From contig CANQQH010000016.1 in the NCBI GenBank assembly GCA_947625955.1, forward strand, positions 1 to 14,575: a stretch of 14,575 nt of DNA, read 5' to 3'. Positions 12,893 through 14,575 of the stretch are shown in pieces (the first letter of the stretch is position 1; every line of letters starts with the position of its first letter). Both the position numbers and the translations under genes were made by a program. Below the pieces are notes generated by a model that saw nothing but the letters and a program-made list of their open reading frames with translations, was not told the DNA's origin and ran no database searches. This DNA is from an uncultured Clostridia bacterium. Its GTDB lineage: Bacteria > Bacillota > Clostridia > Christensenellales > UBA1242.

Positions 12893-13609
12893 ATGAAAAG
12901 TAATCATATTTTTGCTTGTTTCAAGAAGGGGCAGCTTGTGCTCTGTTTTGTTGCCATGTTCGTTGTGCTTGCATCGTCTATCGCGCTCGACAAGGCCAGC
13001 GCCAAAGAAACGAACATCACGGGCGACCGCCTCGACTTCACGGTTGTTATCGACCCCGGTCATGGCGGGGTTGACCCGGGCTCCATTGGCTACAAAACCA
13101 AAACAAAGGAAAGCGACATCAATCTTGCCGTTGCCTTGAAGCTTCAAGAAAAGCTTGAAAAAATGGGCATACGCGTTGTGATGACGCGCAAGACCGAGGC
13201 GGGGCTCTATGGCCTCTCCACCACAAACTACAAGAAGCGCGATATGCAGAAGCGCCGCGAAATCATTGAGAACATTCGCCCCGACATTGTTGTTTCGGTG
13301 CACATGAACAGCTACACCCGCCATAACCTTCGCGGCGCGCAAGTGTTCTATGACAAGTCCAGCCCACGCAGCGAGCAGCTCGCGCTTCTCATTCAAGACC
13401 AGTTCGCATCCAAACTTGAAAAGTCCGACAAGGGCGTTGCCATTGGCGACTATTATATGCTCAAATGCTCCCCCTCCGCGTCGGTCATTGCGGAATGCGG
13501 ATTCATGTCGAACGAAGAGGATGAAAGGTTGCTCATCACCAAAGAATACCAAGACAAAATCGCCGATTGCATCTTTGTTGGAATCATAAACTTTTTGAGC
13601 ACCGAATAA
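12893..13609 (+). CDS. N-acetylmuramoyl-L-alanine amidase, CwlD-like (Amidase_3)
   Basis: This zinc amidase cleaves the amide between muramic acid and the peptide stem. Counting from ATG 12893 (238 residues), a signal anchor spans about 13-35. VVIDPGHGG carries zinc ligand His57, KESDIN Glu73, SVHMNS His137, and VIAECGF the catalytic Glu201. MTRKTEAGLYGL, KRDMQKRREIIEN, GAQVFYD and YYMLKCS follow the pattern of CwlD, the spore-cortex amidase, and the length is close to Bacillus CwlD (237). An in-frame ATG at 12824 would add 23 basic residues from AT-rich DNA unlike the body of the gene. Neither start has a ribosome binding site. TATACT (12881-12886) could give a nearly leaderless message at 12893. 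The cortex role is inference; a vegetative wall amidase is the alternative. Confidence 0.88.
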   Translation: MKSNHIFACFKKGQLVLCFVAMFVVLASSIALDKASAKETNITGDRLDFTVVIDPGHGGVDPGSIGYKTKTKESDINLAVALKLQEKLEKMGIRVVMTRKTEAGLYGLSTTNYKKRDMQKRREIIENIRPDIVVSVHMNSYTRHNLRGAQVFYDKSSPRSEQLALLIQDQFASKLEKSDKGVAIGDYYMLKCSPSASVIAECGFMSNEEDERLLITKEYQDKIADCIFVGIINFLSTE

Positions 13610-13613
13610 CATT

Positions 13614-13643
13614 TTGACAAGCCCCTCGTTTCTGTGCTACACT
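13614..13643 (+). promoter_or_regulatory. Sigma-A promoter for the two small genes
   Basis: A perfect TTGACA (13614-13619), an 18-nt spacer and TACACT (13638-13643) follow the amidase stop by 4 nt. AGAGGAG (13651-13657) and ATG 13664 come directly after, so the leader is about 14 nt. Confidence 0.7.
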
Positions 13644-13663
13644 CAAAAAAAGAGGAGAAAAAC

Positions 13664-13942
13664 ATGATTCACTCACTCGCCGGCGGCGACCTTGGAAAAA
13701 TAAAAGTTAATGATTTTGCAAAAGTTGAGCTCTTGGAAGGGCTTTCAAAAGGCGGAATTTTTTGGTATATAACGAAGATTGAAAAGTTGAAAGCCGGCGA
13801 CGTTGTGCTTGTTCCTTTCGGCAAGGCGAACGCTCTCACAAAAGCAAAAGTTTTGCGTGTTGACAGGGGTGTTTCTTCGCAAGCATCCCCTATTCCAACC
13901 CATCACGCAAAGGAGGTTTATTGCATTTTTAAGGAGGTTTGA
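13664..13942 (+). CDS. Conserved-looking 92-residue protein, function unknown
   Basis: The protein begins MIHSLAGGDLGKIKV and contains GDVVLVPFGKANALTKAKVL followed by SSQASPIPTHHAKEV. The strand-rich GDVVLVPFG part recalls the small beta-barrel at the start of PriA-type proteins, but the rest does not. I believe similar short proteins occur in Clostridia, without known function; this is from memory. AGAGGAG lies 6 nt before ATG 13664; GTG 13634 overlaps the promoter and is rejected. The last codons contain two copies of AAGGAGGTTT (13910-13919, 13931-13940), the second serving as the ribosome binding site of the next gene, so the two are translationally linked. Confidence 0.75.
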   Translation: MIHSLAGGDLGKIKVNDFAKVELLEGLSKGGIFWYITKIEKLKAGDVVLVPFGKANALTKAKVLRVDRGVSSQASPIPTHHAKEVYCIFKEV

Positions 13943-13944
13943 AA

Positions 13945-14193
13945 TTGCTCTTTAACTTTGACCTTAGCAACAGGAGTTTTCTTGTGAACTCCCAAAACAA
14001 AGCGGAAATCGAAAATGAAATCTCAAATCTCAAAACCGTCCTGCTCGCGCTTGAAGACGAACTTCGCACCGAAGAAAGAAAAGGTGAAAATTCTTTCAGC
14101 ATTGAAACGCTCAAAAGAAAAATTGAAAAAGTGAAAGGCGTTCTTCAAGACCTTTTCGAGCTTTTGAGCGAAGAACAAAATTTCGAAAAATAG
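13945..14193 (+). CDS. 82-residue coiled-coil protein
   Basis: This is a small, highly charged, helical protein. After a short hydrophobic start (FNFDLSNRSFLV) heptad-like spacing of Ile/Leu runs through EIENEISNLKTVLLALEDEL and ETLKRKIEKVKGVLQDLFELL, suggesting two helices forming a hairpin or dimeric coiled coil. AAGGAGG (13931-13937) has ideal 7-nt spacing to TTG 13945; TTG 13939 would leave only 1 nt. It begins 2 nt after the stop of the 92-residue gene and ends just before a strong terminator, so the two form a two-gene unit. No family is recognised. Confidence 0.7.
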   Translation: MLFNFDLSNRSFLVNSQNKAEIENEISNLKTVLLALEDELRTEERKGENSFSIETLKRKIEKVKGVLQDLFELLSEEQNFEK

Positions 14194-14194
14194 A

Positions 14195-14224
14195 AAAACC
14201 ACGAGGCGCAAACCTCGTGGTTTT
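14195..14224. terminator. Bidirectional intrinsic terminator
   Basis: AAAACCACGAGG (14195-14206) pairs perfectly over 12 bp with CCTCGTGGTTTT (14213-14224) around a 6-nt loop, with T-rich sequence on the plus strand and A-rich sequence on the other side. It serves the plus-strand 82-residue gene and the minus-strand aquaporin gene, which converge here. Confidence 0.92.
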
Positions 14225-14237
14225 ATTTTCCTTGAAC

Positions 14238-14575
14238 TTATTTTTCTTCAAGTTTGTTTTCTTCTTTTCTTCCTTCAAGGAATCTGAAAAGAAGAGCTGC
14301 AAGAGCTGCACCAACGAATGGACCAACGATGAAGATCCAAACTTGCGAAATAGCAGCAGTGCCACTAAACAAAGCAAAAAGTGCAGGAATCAAGCTTCTT
14401 GCAGGGTTAACGCTTGTTCCGGTCAATGCAAGACCCAAAAGGTGAACCAAAGTCAATGAGCCACCAATAACAAGTCCGGCAACTGAACTATACTTTTCTT
14501 TGCTTGTAACGCCACATATAGCATAAACAAACACGAAAGTGAGAACAATTTCGCTAACAAGAGCAATGATCATGT
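14238..14575 (-). CDS. Aquaporin (MIP family), C-terminal part (runs off right edge)
   Basis: The visible 112 or so residues are the second half of a six-helix channel: helix IALVSEIVLTFVFVYAICGVT, then SVAGLVIGGSLTLVHLLGLALTGTSVNPARSLIPALF with the second NPA box and its following Arg, then VWIFIVGPFVGAALAALLF. The His in LTLVHL and the Arg after NPA fit the selectivity filter of water-selective AqpZ-type channels more than glycerol facilitators. The C-terminal tail is charged (EGRKEENKLEEK). The ATG at 14573 is almost certainly internal, since the first NPA box and helices 1-3 must lie beyond the edge. The gene ends before the shared terminator. Confidence 0.92.
   Translation of the reverse strand, partial: MIIALVSEIVLTFVFVYAICGVTSKEKYSSVAGLVIGGSLTLVHLLGLALTGTSVNPARSLIPALFALFSGTAAISQVWIFIVGPFVGAALAALLFRFLEGRKEENKLEEK

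Noticed and set aside
12770..13612. Long minus-strand open frame continuing upstream of the orphan gene (450 codons in total)
   Set aside because: It is antisense to the amidase gene, whose zinc and catalytic residues are intact. The antisense translation lacks family features and arises from the GC-rich third positions of the amidase.
1..14575. CRISPR arrays, tRNA/rRNA genes, insertion sequences, phage genes, T-box or other riboswitches
   Set aside because: I saw no regularly spaced repeats, cloverleaf, transposase, integrase or conserved leader structures on reading both strands.

Overview
The window reads as the chromosome of a low-to-mid GC member of the Bacillota (Firmicutes), most likely an uncultured clostridial lineage. 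The reasons are the gene order mrnC-rlmB-sigH (as in the Bacillus/Clostridium cysS-mrnC-rlmB-...-sigH cluster), strong AGGAGG-type ribosome binding sites, consensus sigma-A promoters (TTGACA-17-TACAAT at 2068-2096, TTGCGG-17-TATAAT on the minus strand at 9707-9735), a DegV/FakB protein, a CwlD-like amidase and several small lipoproteins. This is inference from gene content and not a phylogenetic placement. I saw no tRNA, rRNA, CRISPR array, insertion sequence or riboswitch.

Layout. (1) 1-811, minus: the 5' part of a two-zinc-ribbon protein gene that runs off the left edge, divergent from (2) 918-3619, plus: an aspartokinase with degenerate ACT domains, a four-helix membrane protein with a consensus promoter, and a DegV fatty-acid-binding protein. 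(3) 3650-4415, plus: a hairpin that looks like a terminator but also carries the ribosome binding site of the next gene, a small lipoprotein, then a coupled minimal MGMT-like protein. (4) 9735-4412, minus: a compact seven-gene operon, mrnC-rlmB-sigH-dnaX-unknown-ybaB-recR, with overlaps or gaps of 12 nt or less and one promoter in front of mrnC. It joins an RNA-processing/ribosome-modification/sigma-factor cluster to the replication/recombination cluster dnaX-ybaB-recR, and holds an unrecognised 387-residue Cys-cluster protein between dnaX and ybaB. (5) 11316-9813, minus: an ABC-F ATPase gene split into two overlapping frames at a run of nine A residues, then at 12066-11413 an Ig-domain lipoprotein. 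Each gene ends in the same hairpin terminator (26 identical bases). (6) 12769-12260, minus: an orphan 169-residue protein, divergent from a CwlD-like N-acetylmuramoyl-L-alanine amidase (12893-13609, plus). (7) 13614-14224, plus: a promoter, a 92-residue and an 82-residue protein of unknown function, and a strong bidirectional terminator. (8) 14238-14575, minus: the C-terminal third of an aquaporin cut by the right edge.

No single obvious new defence or mobile system stands out. The most interesting items are the unknown protein locked into the dnaX-ybaB-recR operon, the A9-split ABC-F gene, the hairpin that hides the ribosome binding site of the lipoprotein/MGMT-like pair, and the reused hairpin terminators.
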